Source: Faecalibacterium sp. An121
GTDB lineage: Bacteria > Bacillota > Clostridia > Oscillospirales > Ruminococcaceae
Direction: 5' to 3'
DNA length: 64,000 nucleotides
Assembly: GCF_002160915.1 (NCBI RefSeq)
Contig: NZ_NFLM01000015.1
Coordinates: 1-64,000 of the forward strand
Shown here one piece after another: positions 8,502-17,648 of this stretch. The first letter of the stretch is position 1. The number at the start of each line of letters is the position of its first letter. Position numbers and translations under genes: made by a program. The notes beneath the pieces are model-generated. The model saw only the letters and a list, made by a program, of their open reading frames with translations. It made no database searches and had not been told where the DNA came from.

Positions 8502-8904
8502 ACAGTTCTCCCATCTTTTTCTCGGCGTTCAGCCGAAAGAGTGTGAGCGCAGACAATTCGGTCAAAAGCTGTGCCCGAATTTCTTCTGAATCTTTGCCGC
8601 CGCTGTTGAAGTGGCGGGCAAGCTGGTTCAGATTGCTGCCGATCCTGCCACATTGTCCCAGCAGGTCAGAGAGAAGTTTCAGTGCATCTTCTCCGCCGCC
8701 GGCGACAACAATGGTTTGCTTGATGGGTTTGGTGCGTAAGCAGCGGCGAAGCAGGGTGGACATATTGACGTGAAGAATTTCACACATGATTTCCAGTTCC
8801 CGCTTTTCTTCTGGGGTGACTCTAAACTTGATGAGCTGCGTTTTCCTCGGCGATCCGCTGTGCTGGGGGGTGTGGCTAGTCGAACGAGTGTTGGTCTTGG
8901 TCAT
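8449..8904 (-). CDS. MobC-like mobilization accessory protein
   Basis: A 151-residue basic protein. RVTPEEKRELEIMCEILHVN (about 29-48) resembles a ribbon-helix-helix DNA-binding segment, and LLGQCGRIGSNLNQLARHFN (about 88-107) is the typical MobC motif. It would bind oriT and help the relaxase. The start at 8904 has AAGGAGG upstream, and the gene opens the mob-rep operon. Confidence 0.85.
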   Translation of the reverse strand: MTKTNTRSTSHTPQHSGSPRKTQLIKFRVTPEEKRELEIMCEILHVNMSTLLRRCLRTKPIKQTIVVAGGGEDALKLLSDLLGQCGRIGSNLNQLARHFNSGGKDSEEIRAQLLTELSALTLFRLNAEKKMGELYGNHQAYKLEELRSYGT

Positions 8905-9697
8905 TGTACCTCCTTGCTGTTTGACTAGCTCCTCTTTGGAGCTATGTATGGCGCGGCGCAGCCGAAGAACGCGCAGAGCGCGAAATGAGCAGGGTTTGGG
9001 GAAGGCACTCCCCAACAAGTACGACCGGAGCGTGCGGCATCAATTTCAATTTGTGAAATTGTGGCCACGGGTCGATACTTGCTTTCCGCTTTTTCCGTAA
9101 GTTTTGAAAATCCAAATGAAAAAACAAAATCGGGTTTGAAAGCCGGGAGTGCAAATGTGAATCGAGATGTCTCCTGCTTGTGTGGTCGCCGTTCTCCCCG
9201 GATCAAGTTCCTGCCCCTGTTTTGCAGCGGCGTTGCAGGGTTGTACACAGGTGGGTAACGTTTCGTTACACACTTTTCAGCGCGGGTCCTGCGGTATCCA
9301 ATCCGGACGGCTGATGAAGTTGTCAAGGTGCGTATAAAGAATTGCAAACCGGTTGCCCGGCTGCAAGACTCTCGAAAAGAAAAAGGCTCCACAGCACCAA
9401 AAGATTTTGTCGTGGGTGAATGGCGGCAAAACAGTTCGGTGAAGCTGCGGAGCGGATAAACAAAGCAATGTGATAGCTTTCATTGGGTAAAGCGGCTTTG
9501 TTGGGGAACAGGGTACCACGGGAAAATGCAAATGTCAACGATATGTCGAACGATTTAGAAAAGCTCACAAGAATCAATCCGGTGGGTTGGGCATAACAGA
9601 AAAATTTCTCAGGCGAAAAAATGTGTATTTTGTCGAAGAAAAAATCGAAGAACAGGGGAGTGGTATAGCCGAGCAGTATAAGGCGGATAAGAAGTTC
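8905..9697. other. Non-coding region with candidate oriT
   Basis: About 800 bases upstream of mobC hold no convincing gene. Two inverted repeats stand out: TTGGGGA (8996-9002) with TCCCCAA (9009-9015), and CAATTTCA (9041-9048) with TGAAATTG (9054-9061) around loop ATTTG. A transfer origin is expected beside mobC, so this is the best candidate. I see nothing definite in 9280-9690. Confidence 0.4.
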
Positions 9698-9726
9698 TTG
9701 CTTTCTGACAAGTTGTGCAATACAAT
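9698..9726 (+). promoter_or_regulatory. Promoter of the E1 cargo genes
   Basis: TTGCTT (9698-9703) and TACAAT (9721-9726) are 17 bases apart, 74 bases before the HNH start. It is the first convincing rightward promoter before the cargo block. Confidence 0.5.
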
Positions 9727-9799
9727 AAAAATGATATGTTGACTTGTTTTAAGGGCAGCTAGGAAGTCGAATAATTGTTAACCAGATGAGGTAATAGAT

Positions 9800-10819
9800 A
9801 TGTCCTGCATCTACTATGGCGACCGACCAGGATTGACATACAATAAACGTGAGCATGTAATTCCTGCCTCTTTGGGATGTACGACAATGCTTCCCAGAGG
9901 GTGGGTATCCGATCAGGCGAACGAGTTCTTTTCTCGGATGGAAGATGACCTGATGCACCGATCAGTGATATCGATAAATCGAAATTTCTTTGGACCTGGG
10001 CAACGCGGCTCGCTTTCGGAGAAAAAAGCAGCACAAAGTGATGTGAGTGTTGCTCAGGATGAAAAAGGCAATAAAGCGCTCTCCTATATGTCGCTGGGGA
10101 AACCATATAGTATAGATTGTTTTTGCAGGGCGTCTAAGAAATATCACATTCATTGTATCTCTCATGAATCAGCAGAAAAATTTATCGAAGAACTGAAAAA
10201 CTTCGATGAAAATACAAAGTTTGTTGAGATCAGTTCAGCATTACTGTCTGATGAGGAAGTCCTTGTAGGTTTTCACAACCGTAAATATTATATTGCACAT
10301 AGCCCTGGTTTAAAAAATAAATTTGATATTCGAGGTGAAATCCAAGGGTTTCTTAAGCATGTTGCAGGATTGGATTTTTCAAAAGCAAACATTATCCAAA
10401 GCCCGGTCAAGATGGAGTTTCAGATGAAGGAAATTCCTGCCAATGCCAGGGTGTGCACTAAAATATTGCTGAATGCAGCGGCATATCTTTACGGCTGGGA
10501 CTTTGTGATGCAATCCGAGTTTGCTGATGTGAAAGAGTGGATTTTGGAGGGCAAACACGAGGATTTCTTTTCCAATGGACCGTCTTTTAATCCCGATGTC
10601 GTAATTAACAAAATTGTGCCGCCAGATTCGCATTGGTGTGAGTTTGCAATGGCTGGGCGTAGATTCGTAGGGGTGGTCTGTTTCTACAGATCATGGGGGA
10701 GGGTGGTTCCTCTTGCAGAATTTCATGAAAGGCCCATTCCAGATATAAATGCATTCATCTGTGATTGGAGAAATAAAAAGGATTATAAATTTATAGATTA
10801 TTTGGAAAAACTGCATTAA
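9800..10819 (+). CDS. HNH-type nuclease-like protein
   Basis: A 339-residue protein. The N-terminus, CIYYGDRPGLTYNKREHVIP followed by ASLG, matches the start of HNH_5-like domains: a Cys, then an EHVIP core with the catalytic-type His. The remaining 300 residues are not recognised. Base composition is lower in GC than the host genes, consistent with transfer. It begins the rightward cargo series, 49 bases before the MmeI-like gene, and may be a nuclease of an anti-phage system. A zinc-binding partner for the first Cys is not obvious, so an inactive HNH fold is possible. Confidence 0.55.
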   Translation: MSCIYYGDRPGLTYNKREHVIPASLGCTTMLPRGWVSDQANEFFSRMEDDLMHRSVISINRNFFGPGQRGSLSEKKAAQSDVSVAQDEKGNKALSYMSLGKPYSIDCFCRASKKYHIHCISHESAEKFIEELKNFDENTKFVEISSALLSDEEVLVGFHNRKYYIAHSPGLKNKFDIRGEIQGFLKHVAGLDFSKANIIQSPVKMEFQMKEIPANARVCTKILLNAAAYLYGWDFVMQSEFADVKEWILEGKHEDFFSNGPSFNPDVVINKIVPPDSHWCEFAMAGRRFVGVVCFYRSWGRVVPLAEFHERPIPDINAFICDWRNKKDYKFIDYLEKLH

Positions 10820-10868
10820 AACGGTCGTGTGATAAAATGATAGTTACATCTGAATAGGAGAAGAAATA

Positions 10869-13682
10869 ATGCCTGACAAGAAGATGACTGCGCAGCGGGT
10901 CGCTGCAAAGAAATTTGCGGAATACTGGCAAGGCAAAGGATATGAAAAAGGGCAGAGCCAGCCGTTTTGGCTCTCATTGCTGCGAGACGTGTATGGAGTG
11001 GAACACCCGGAGGAGTTTATCTCCTTTGAGGATCAGGTTCATCTTGACCATACTAGCTTCATCGACGGCAGCATCCCCGCCACTCATGTTCTGATTGAGC
11101 AGAAGAGTTTGGATAAGGACCTGGATGCGCCCATCCTGCAGTCCAGTGGAGTTAAGCTCACACCGTTTCAGCAGGCTAAACGATATTCCGCAGAGCTGTC
11201 CTATTCAGAACGGCCGCGCTGGATTGTCACCTGTAATTTTGCACAGTTCCGGGTGTACGACATGGAACACCCCAACAGTGAACCTGCGGTGATTTACCTG
11301 AAAGATCTGGAGGAGGACTATTACCGCCTGCAGTTCCTGGTGGATACAGAAAATACCGAGATCAAAAAGGAAGAGCGGGTTTCCTTCAAGGCTGGCGAAC
11401 TGGTTGGAATTCTCTATGACAAAATACTGGAGCAGTATAAGGACCCGTCCAATCCAGAAAGTCTCCGTAGTCTGAATATGCTCTGTGTCCGGCTGGTCTT
11501 TTGCCTGTATGCCGAGGATGCCGGAATCTTCGGCGAACACGGAAAATTTCACGATTATCTCAAGCATATTGCTGAGCACAATATTTCGGATGTGCGCCGC
11601 GGGTTGATTGATCTGTTTCGCGTGCTGGATACAAAATCAGAGGATCGGGACCCCTATATGGAAGAGGAACTGGCGTCGTTCCCCTATGTGAACGGCGGAT
11701 TGTTTGCCGATGAAAACATTGAGATCCCGCGTTTCACAGAGGAAATCGTTCAGATCCTGCTGAGCAAGGCCAGTGAGGACTTCAACTGGCGAGACATCAG
11801 TCCCACCATCTTCGGCGCAGTGTTCGAGAGCACCCTGAACCCGGAAACCCGCCGGTCGGGCGGTATGCACTATACTTCCATCGAGAATATCCATAAGGTC
11901 ATCGACCCCTTGTTCCTGCGGCAGCTGCGGGTTGAACTGAATGAAATCGAAGAGATCGCTGTGACCAATCAGCGCCGTAACCGGCTGGAAACCTTCCAGA
12001 AAAAGCTGGCTTCTCTGGTCTTTTTTGATCCGGCCTGCGGCTCTGGCAACTTCCTGACTGAGACCTATCTTTGCTTGCGCCGGCTGGAAAATGAAGTGAT
12101 CGAGCACCTGATCGCTTTGGAAAAAGGCAACACCCAGGGGCAGATCATGCTGGCCGGTGCCCGGCACATTGACATCATGGTCAGCATTGGCCAATTCTAC
12201 GGCATTGAGATCAACGATTTCGCCGTGTCCGTGGCCAAGACGGCGCTCTGGATCGCGGAAAGTCAGATGCTGGAGGAAACCGAGAAGATTCTGACCCAGC
12301 ACCTGGAGTTTCTGCCCCTGACCACCAATGCCTTTATCCATGAGGGCAACGCCCTGCGAATGGACTGGAAGGAGATCGTCCCGGTCCAGAGGCTCAGCTA
12401 CATCATGGGCAACCCGCCGTTTGTGGGAGCACGTATGATGAACGCCGAGCAGAAAAAGGATTTGAACGACGTTTTTCCCGGCTGGAAAAATGCCGGAAAC
12501 CTGGATTATGTATCGTGCTGGTATAAAAAATCAGCTGATCTAATGAAGGGGACAGAGATACGTACTGGATTGGTTTCTACCAACTCCGTAACACAGGGAG
12601 AATCGGTTGCCAATCTCTGGAAACCGCTTTTCTCTAATGGAGTACACATTGATTTTGCTCACCGTACTTTCCGCTGGGACAGCGAGGCAAGCTCCAAAGC
12701 TCATGTGCATTGTGTGATTGTTGGATTCAGCTGCGCTCCTAACAGCACACCAAAAGTAATCTACACAGACGGTCAGCCGCAAGTTGTAAAAAACATCAAC
12801 GGGTATCTGTTAGATGCTGACAATGTATTTGTGGAAAGTAGGAGTAAACCACTTTGCAATGTACCACCTATGAGCTTGGGAAATCAACCTATTGATGGCG
12901 GCTTTTATTCATTTACTAAAGAAGAAAAAGATGCGTTTGTCGCAAGAGAACCGGAAGCAGAAAAATATTTTCGACTTTGGATGGGCTCTAAGGAATTTAT
13001 CAACCGAATCCCACGGTATTTCCTCTATTTGCGTGAGTGCAGTCCGGCAGAACTTCGCAAACTTCCTGAATGTTGCAAGCGGATTGAGGCAGTAAGGCAA
13101 TTTCGATTATCGAGTAAAAGAGCGGTAACGAGACAGTTAGCTGAAACGCCAAGAGAATTTGCTTTCACCAACATATCGGAAGGAACATACATCGTTGTTC
13201 CAGAGGTTTCTTCTGAACGCAGAAAATACATTCCTATGGGCTTTCTAACGCCACAAATATTATGTAGTAACCTCGTAAAAATTGTTCCTAACGCAACATT
13301 ATATCATTTTGGGGTTTTGACATCAAACATTCATAATGCATGGATGCGGGCAGTTTGTGGGCGACTAAAAAGTGATTATCGCTATTCCAGCGGAATTGTC
13401 TATAACAACTTCCCCTGGCCCAACCCCACCGAGGAACAAAAAGCCAAAATTGAGCGGACGGCCCAGGCCATTCTGGATGCGCGAGCACTGTACCCGGACA
13501 GCAGCCTGGCGGACCTTTACGACGAACTGACTATGCCGCCCGAGCTGCGCAAGGCCCACCAGAACAATGACCGCGCTGTCATGCAGGCCTATGGGATGCC
13601 GGTGCGGGGGACAACCGAGTCGTCCTGTGTGGCTATGCTGATGGAGATATATCAGAAGTTGGTAGAACAGGAAAAAGCATAA
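10869..13682 (+). CDS. MmeI-like type IIG/IIL restriction-methylation enzyme
   Basis: A single 937-residue chain combining endonuclease, adenine methyltransferase and target recognition. The N-terminal nuclease shows D66 and E77-Q-K79 (HVLIEQKS), a PD-ExK motif. A helical spacer follows. The methyltransferase has motif I DPACGSGNF (387-395) and motif IV GNPPF (514-518). The C-terminal part (about 620-900) should hold the target recognition domain. The region encoding residues about 560-860 is clearly lower in GC than the rest, as if the recognition domain had been exchanged. AGGAG precedes the ATG. In such enzymes one DNA strand is methylated for self-protection. Confidence 0.88.
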   Translation: MPDKKMTAQRVAAKKFAEYWQGKGYEKGQSQPFWLSLLRDVYGVEHPEEFISFEDQVHLDHTSFIDGSIPATHVLIEQKSLDKDLDAPILQSSGVKLTPFQQAKRYSAELSYSERPRWIVTCNFAQFRVYDMEHPNSEPAVIYLKDLEEDYYRLQFLVDTENTEIKKEERVSFKAGELVGILYDKILEQYKDPSNPESLRSLNMLCVRLVFCLYAEDAGIFGEHGKFHDYLKHIAEHNISDVRRGLIDLFRVLDTKSEDRDPYMEEELASFPYVNGGLFADENIEIPRFTEEIVQILLSKASEDFNWRDISPTIFGAVFESTLNPETRRSGGMHYTSIENIHKVIDPLFLRQLRVELNEIEEIAVTNQRRNRLETFQKKLASLVFFDPACGSGNFLTETYLCLRRLENEVIEHLIALEKGNTQGQIMLAGARHIDIMVSIGQFYGIEINDFAVSVAKTALWIAESQMLEETEKILTQHLEFLPLTTNAFIHEGNALRMDWKEIVPVQRLSYIMGNPPFVGARMMNAEQKKDLNDVFPGWKNAGNLDYVSCWYKKSADLMKGTEIRTGLVSTNSVTQGESVANLWKPLFSNGVHIDFAHRTFRWDSEASSKAHVHCVIVGFSCAPNSTPKVIYTDGQPQVVKNINGYLLDADNVFVESRSKPLCNVPPMSLGNQPIDGGFYSFTKEEKDAFVAREPEAEKYFRLWMGSKEFINRIPRYFLYLRECSPAELRKLPECCKRIEAVRQFRLSSKRAVTRQLAETPREFAFTNISEGTYIVVPEVSSERRKYIPMGFLTPQILCSNLVKIVPNATLYHFGVLTSNIHNAWMRAVCGRLKSDYRYSSGIVYNNFPWPNPTEEQKAKIERTAQAILDARALYPDSSLADLYDELTMPPELRKAHQNNDRAVMQAYGMPVRGTTESSCVAMLMEIYQKLVEQEKA

Positions 13683-13708
13683 TATTGTGTAATAAAGTGG
13701 AGAATAAA

Positions 13709-14731
13709 ATGGATCAACAGAGACCTCAACTGACAGATGAAAGCCGAAAGAAAGCTGGAATCTCACAGATGAAAGTATTCTATCAAAATCAATATCTCTT
13801 TTGGCGTGTTGCGGTAGTAAAATCCATTCGAAAAATTTTGAAGACAAGCGACTCGTTTTATGAGGATTTGGAAGATGAGCTTTGTTTCGATCAGTCCCAG
13901 CTTTCTCCAGAAGAGCGAACGGATATAGTACATAATCAGATTAAAAATGGCTGGCTGTTTGAAGCAGTTGCACAAGCGGAACAATCGATTGAAGATTTGT
14001 TTTCTCTCCTAAAAAATGCAAAAGATCCGGCATTCTTTGCAAAAGATGTTATAACATATAAAGTAGGGACAATATCCAGCTTTATACGAGAGTTTGAAAC
14101 ATATGATCTTCAAACTGTTCTGGATGCATTTGATTTACCGTATTTCCCACTAGACGAGCCATGGGAAAATGCAGAGGTTTTTGAGCGTTATCGCAAATCA
14201 GTTTTGATGATACAAGCTTATGTAAAAGATTTGGCCACATTTCATCAGAAGTACTATTTGGATTACTGCCAGTACAAGCATGGAATGGCAGTTTCCCTAT
14301 GTCCGTTTGGAAATAATAAAAAGGGGGAATTTCAAGAAGAGAAAAAGGCTCACTGGGGCGATGGGGCATTGATGACTTTTGATAATTATGAAATCTCCAA
14401 ACGTATGAATAAAACAAATAACCTGCCTCAACTTTGTCTCTACGTGACTGAAAGTACACAGCCTTATTTGAGTCAATTACATGATGAAAATAACTTGCTT
14501 CATTTTTCTATGCACGCTGTTGACATTGATGAGGTGGTTAAAATTACGGAAGAGGCCTTTACACTGCTGAATGTTCTTTGGGCCAACTTGCTAAATAAAA
14601 ATGAATATACAGAAGCAGACGTATTTCGTGAAGTGGCTTTCCCGGTGGAAGATTATAGAAGATATTATACAATAGTTTTTCCAATGAAAAAAGATGATGA
14701 CGCCATGGAAAACAATCATAATATAAAATAA
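13709..14731 (+). CDS. Unknown 340-residue cargo protein
   Basis: I do not recognise this protein. The ATG at 13709 is chosen because GTGGAG lies six bases before it; an in-frame TTG at 13685 lacks a site. It is soluble, acidic and largely helical, with no membrane segment or signal peptide. Charged segments such as EDLEDELCFDQSQLSPEERT alternate with aromatic ones. It starts 26 bases after the MmeI-like gene and is followed 11 bases later by the AlbA_2 gene, so it belongs to one transcription unit and may modulate or assist the restriction enzyme. Confidence 0.7.
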   Translation: MDQQRPQLTDESRKKAGISQMKVFYQNQYLFWRVAVVKSIRKILKTSDSFYEDLEDELCFDQSQLSPEERTDIVHNQIKNGWLFEAVAQAEQSIEDLFSLLKNAKDPAFFAKDVITYKVGTISSFIREFETYDLQTVLDAFDLPYFPLDEPWENAEVFERYRKSVLMIQAYVKDLATFHQKYYLDYCQYKHGMAVSLCPFGNNKKGEFQEEKKAHWGDGALMTFDNYEISKRMNKTNNLPQLCLYVTESTQPYLSQLHDENNLLHFSMHAVDIDEVVKITEEAFTLLNVLWANLLNKNEYTEADVFREVAFPVEDYRRYYTIVFPMKKDDDAMENNHNIK

Positions 14732-14742
14732 GGTGGATAAAA

Positions 14743-16191
14743 TTGGCGAATTTCCAGAAATTAATAAATGAGCTGCGAAAGTACCCCAATGAAACGCAGT
14801 GGATCGAATTTAAGCATAATAATTATACTCCTAATATGATTGGCCAGGACATCAGTGCATTGGCAAATAGCGCGGCGCTGTACGAGAAAACCTGCGCATA
14901 CATGCTCTGGGGAGTTGACGATACAACACATGAGATCGTTGGCACTGAATATAATCTCCAAACACTGAAAAAAGGAAATCAGGAACTTGAAAACTGGCTG
15001 CGGTCGCTTTTGTCAAGAAATGCTGACTTTGAGTTCCATTCGGTTCCAATGGATGATAAGATAGTTGGATTGCTCATAATATATAGAGCAACTAATCAAA
15101 CCGTGACGTTTGAGAAAGTTGACTATGTTAGAGTTGGGAGTTACACAAAAAGGTTGAATGACTACCCGGTTTTGCAAGCACAGGTATGGGACAGAATACG
15201 AAATTCCAAATTTGAAGAACGCTATGCCAGATCGGATTTGGAATTGAGTGAAGCACTCCGACTGCTTGATTATGGGATTTATTTTGATATTACAGGCATT
15301 CCTCAACCAGTAGAAGCAGATAAAATCGCCCACTATATGCTGGAGGAAATGATTTTAGTCCGGCAAGACGATGGATTGTATTCCATTACAAATCTTGGAG
15401 CTATTTTGTTTGCCAAGCGTTTTTCAGATTTTCCTCGGATTTCTCGCAAAGCAATCCGAGTGGTTCAATACAGTGGAAATAATCGCTTGAACATGCTCAA
15501 AGAGGATATTGGTGGAAAAGGCTATGTGGTGGGCTTTGAAGGATTGATGAAATATCTCCAGGCGTTGATTCCCACAGAAGAAGTTATTAGTGGGGCAATT
15601 CGTGAACAAAAAACGGCATATCCTATTTTAGCCATTCGTGAAGCTGTAGCAAACGCGCTTATACATCAGGATTTTTCAATTACTGGAACGGGACCAGTTG
15701 TTGAGGTTTTCCAAAACCGAATTGAAATCACAAATCCTGGTACGCCTTTGGTAGAGGTAGCACGCATTATTGATAATCCGCCACGTTCCCGAAATGAGAA
15801 GCTGGCGGCGCTGATGCGCCGCCTGAGGATGTGCGAAGAACTTGGAACTGGGTGGGATAAGATCACCATATCCTGTGAATTGCAGCAACTTCCGGCACCA
15901 AGAATTCAGCTGTTTGAAGACAGTACCAGGGTGACGCTGTATTCTGAAATGCCTTTTTCCAGCATATCACCAGAGGACAAAATTTGGGCTTGTTATCTTC
16001 ATGCATGTATCCTTCAGGTGCAAGGGGAACAACTAACCAATGCATCTCTTCGTGAACGTTTTGGACTTAAAAGCTCCTCCGCTGGTAGCATTTCAAGATT
16101 GATCAAAGAGGCAGTTAATCAGAATTGGATCAAACCGCTTGATCCCACAACTGCTCCTCGCTATATGAAGTATGTGCCGTTCTGGGCGTAA
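14743..16191 (+). CDS. AlbA_2 / HATPase-domain regulator
   Basis: A 482-residue protein of the group often annotated as RecG-like or putative transcriptional regulator. The N-terminal Schlafen-type AlbA_2 domain reads ETQWIEFKHNN, with ISALANSAALYEKTCAYML following (about 17-55). The HATPase_c_4 module is REAVANALIHQDFSITGTG and NRIEITNPG (about 297-335). A winged helix closes the chain. The start is a TTG at 14743 with AAGGTGG before it. Such proteins occur in many restriction islands; their biochemical role is not settled. Confidence 0.82.
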   Translation: MANFQKLINELRKYPNETQWIEFKHNNYTPNMIGQDISALANSAALYEKTCAYMLWGVDDTTHEIVGTEYNLQTLKKGNQELENWLRSLLSRNADFEFHSVPMDDKIVGLLIIYRATNQTVTFEKVDYVRVGSYTKRLNDYPVLQAQVWDRIRNSKFEERYARSDLELSEALRLLDYGIYFDITGIPQPVEADKIAHYMLEEMILVRQDDGLYSITNLGAILFAKRFSDFPRISRKAIRVVQYSGNNRLNMLKEDIGGKGYVVGFEGLMKYLQALIPTEEVISGAIREQKTAYPILAIREAVANALIHQDFSITGTGPVVEVFQNRIEITNPGTPLVEVARIIDNPPRSRNEKLAALMRRLRMCEELGTGWDKITISCELQQLPAPRIQLFEDSTRVTLYSEMPFSSISPEDKIWACYLHACILQVQGEQLTNASLRERFGLKSSSAGSISRLIKEAVNQNWIKPLDPTTAPRYMKYVPFWA

Positions 16192-16194
16192 TCT

Positions 16195-16323
16195 AACTTG
16201 CCGGTAACTTGCTGGGGATAGCACAAAGATGCCATGGATCGACAAATAATGGTGTAAAAACGCCAATTTCTTGGGAATTTGGCGCGGCGGACAAGAGGTT
16301 TTAATTTGCTGGTAACTTGCTGG
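16195..16323 (+). repeat. Two 21-bp direct repeats after the AlbA_2 gene
   Basis: A 21-bp unit at 16195-16215 (built from two AACTTGCYGG halves) recurs with two or three differences at 16303-16323. Between them CGCCAATTTC (16261-16270) pairs with GAATTTGGCG (16275-16284). Function unknown. The first copy overlaps nothing coding. Confidence 0.5.
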
Positions 16324-16407
16324 CCTAATTTGACATGGGCAGATGATAGAGTTGGAGATTATCTTTTGGGAAGTGAAAACATAAGCTCTTTTGGGTAAAA
16401 ATAGAGT

Positions 16408-16453
16408 AAAACGGCCGCTCATCATGTAAATGTGCATGGTGAGCGACCGTTTT
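16408..16453. terminator. Bidirectional terminator between convergent cargo units
   Basis: AAAACGG-CGCTCA and TGAGCG-CCGTTTT form a long stem with A and T runs at the two ends. It lies between the end of the rightward genes (16191) and the end of the leftward pair (16492), so it can serve both strands. Confidence 0.75.
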
Positions 16454-16491
16454 GCCTAAAAGATATAAGAGTTTATACAGAGCTTCAGCTT

Positions 16492-17646
16492 TTAGATTGC
16501 CGCATTGTCCAGTAAAACGGAAATCTCATTGGGAGTACAACAATTCATATGTGCGAGCTTGTTGCGACAACTGTGCAGAAAATGGATTCTTTGACGATCT
16601 GCGTCTTCGGGAATGTACAGCATACGAGTGCCTGTGGCCGTTTTATAGTTCATCATATAACACAGCGTGCCCAGCTCGACCTCAGCAGGGTCGTGCAGAA
16701 CGGTGCCAAACTGCTTGACGCTGTACTGTTCGAGGGACTCATGGATGGCGTCCCAGCTTTTTTCGACAAAATTTCTTCGTTCCAGCTCGATGACGGGGAA
16801 CAGTACTTGAATTTGAGCGGTCCAGACGCGGCGCAGCAGTTCGTCGGGGCGGCCGTTTCTCAGGTACCACAAGGGATGCCTGGAATTCTGCTCCATACCG
16901 CGCTTGTCTAGCTCGCCGCTGTCAACCACATGCTGCAGTCCCTCCAGGATGGTCTCGGTATGAAAATCAGTGTGAAGAAGCAGCTGCTCTGATACTTCTG
17001 CATCGGTCTCGCACAATGCAGCAGCTGTGACGGCGATATACCGCTTCCATATATTGGTGTACTGCTGTTCCTCGTCCAGAAAAAAACTGTTGAAGAGTTG
17101 GACATCGTATAAACTTACAAACTGGTGAAAGTCAATATAGGTAAAATGCTTGGCTTCGGGAGGAGTGAAATCTCCGTGGTATTCCAGTAGAAACAGACCC
17201 GTTTCTGTGGCCCGGGGAGTAAATTCCCGGCAGAACTGAAACCACTTTCTGGCAGTTTCCCCATCAAGACCTTTGATCCAGATGATCCGATTGCGCAGAA
17301 CCTTCCAGTCAGAAAGATAGCTCTGGATGGTTTTTCGCGCCTTGGCTCTGTATCCTGCCCTCACAGAGGGAGAGGCATACCGCTGGAGAAGAAATTGCCC
17401 GGGGTCTGCAGTGTCCAGCCCATCGTCCACGGCGTCGATGGACTCGATGATAACATCGCGCACATCGGTGCGCTCGTTAAACGTCATTTGAATCTCGCTG
17501 CGCATCGAATGCCTCCAGGGAAGATCCGAGGGAACCTTCAATGCCACCATTTTGTTCTCCATTAAGGACATGGCCACCTGCTGCACAACCGTATGGGGCC
17601 CGGTGATGCTGTCCCACCAGAAGGCATCCCATGATGTATGCTCCAT
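16492..17646 (-). CDS. HEPN-motif protein paired with STAND-like ATPase
   Basis: A 384-residue protein that I do not recognise as a whole. Near its C-terminus R361-N-K-L-A-H366 (SCRNKLAHMN) has the R-x4-6-H form with a polar residue after Arg that marks HEPN domains, many of which are RNases in toxin and abortive-infection systems. The preceding segment ERRNFVEKSWDAIHESLEQY is helical, as in such folds. The N-terminal 250 residues are acidic and unassigned. The ribosome site GGAGG lies inside the last codons of the upstream ATPase gene, with two bases between stop and start, so the two are made together. I infer effector and sensor roles. Confidence 0.6.
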   Translation of the reverse strand: MEHTSWDAFWWDSITGPHTVVQQVAMSLMENKMVALKVPSDLPWRHSMRSEIQMTFNERTDVRDVIIESIDAVDDGLDTADPGQFLLQRYASPSVRAGYRAKARKTIQSYLSDWKVLRNRIIWIKGLDGETARKWFQFCREFTPRATETGLFLLEYHGDFTPPEAKHFTYIDFHQFVSLYDVQLFNSFFLDEEQQYTNIWKRYIAVTAAALCETDAEVSEQLLLHTDFHTETILEGLQHVVDSGELDKRGMEQNSRHPLWYLRNGRPDELLRRVWTAQIQVLFPVIELERRNFVEKSWDAIHESLEQYSVKQFGTVLHDPAEVELGTLCYMMNYKTATGTRMLYIPEDADRQRIHFLHSCRNKLAHMNCCTPNEISVLLDNAAI

Positions 17647-17648
17647 CT

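Noticed and set aside
5612-8904. Prophage origin for E1
   Set aside because: P4-type helicases occur in satellites, but no capsid, tail, packaging or lysis genes are present, and a relaxase with MobC indicates a mobilizable element.
8925-9392. Minus-strand 155-codon ORF upstream of mobC
   Set aside because: No ribosome site, no domain, and irregular composition. The region fits better as a non-coding transfer origin.
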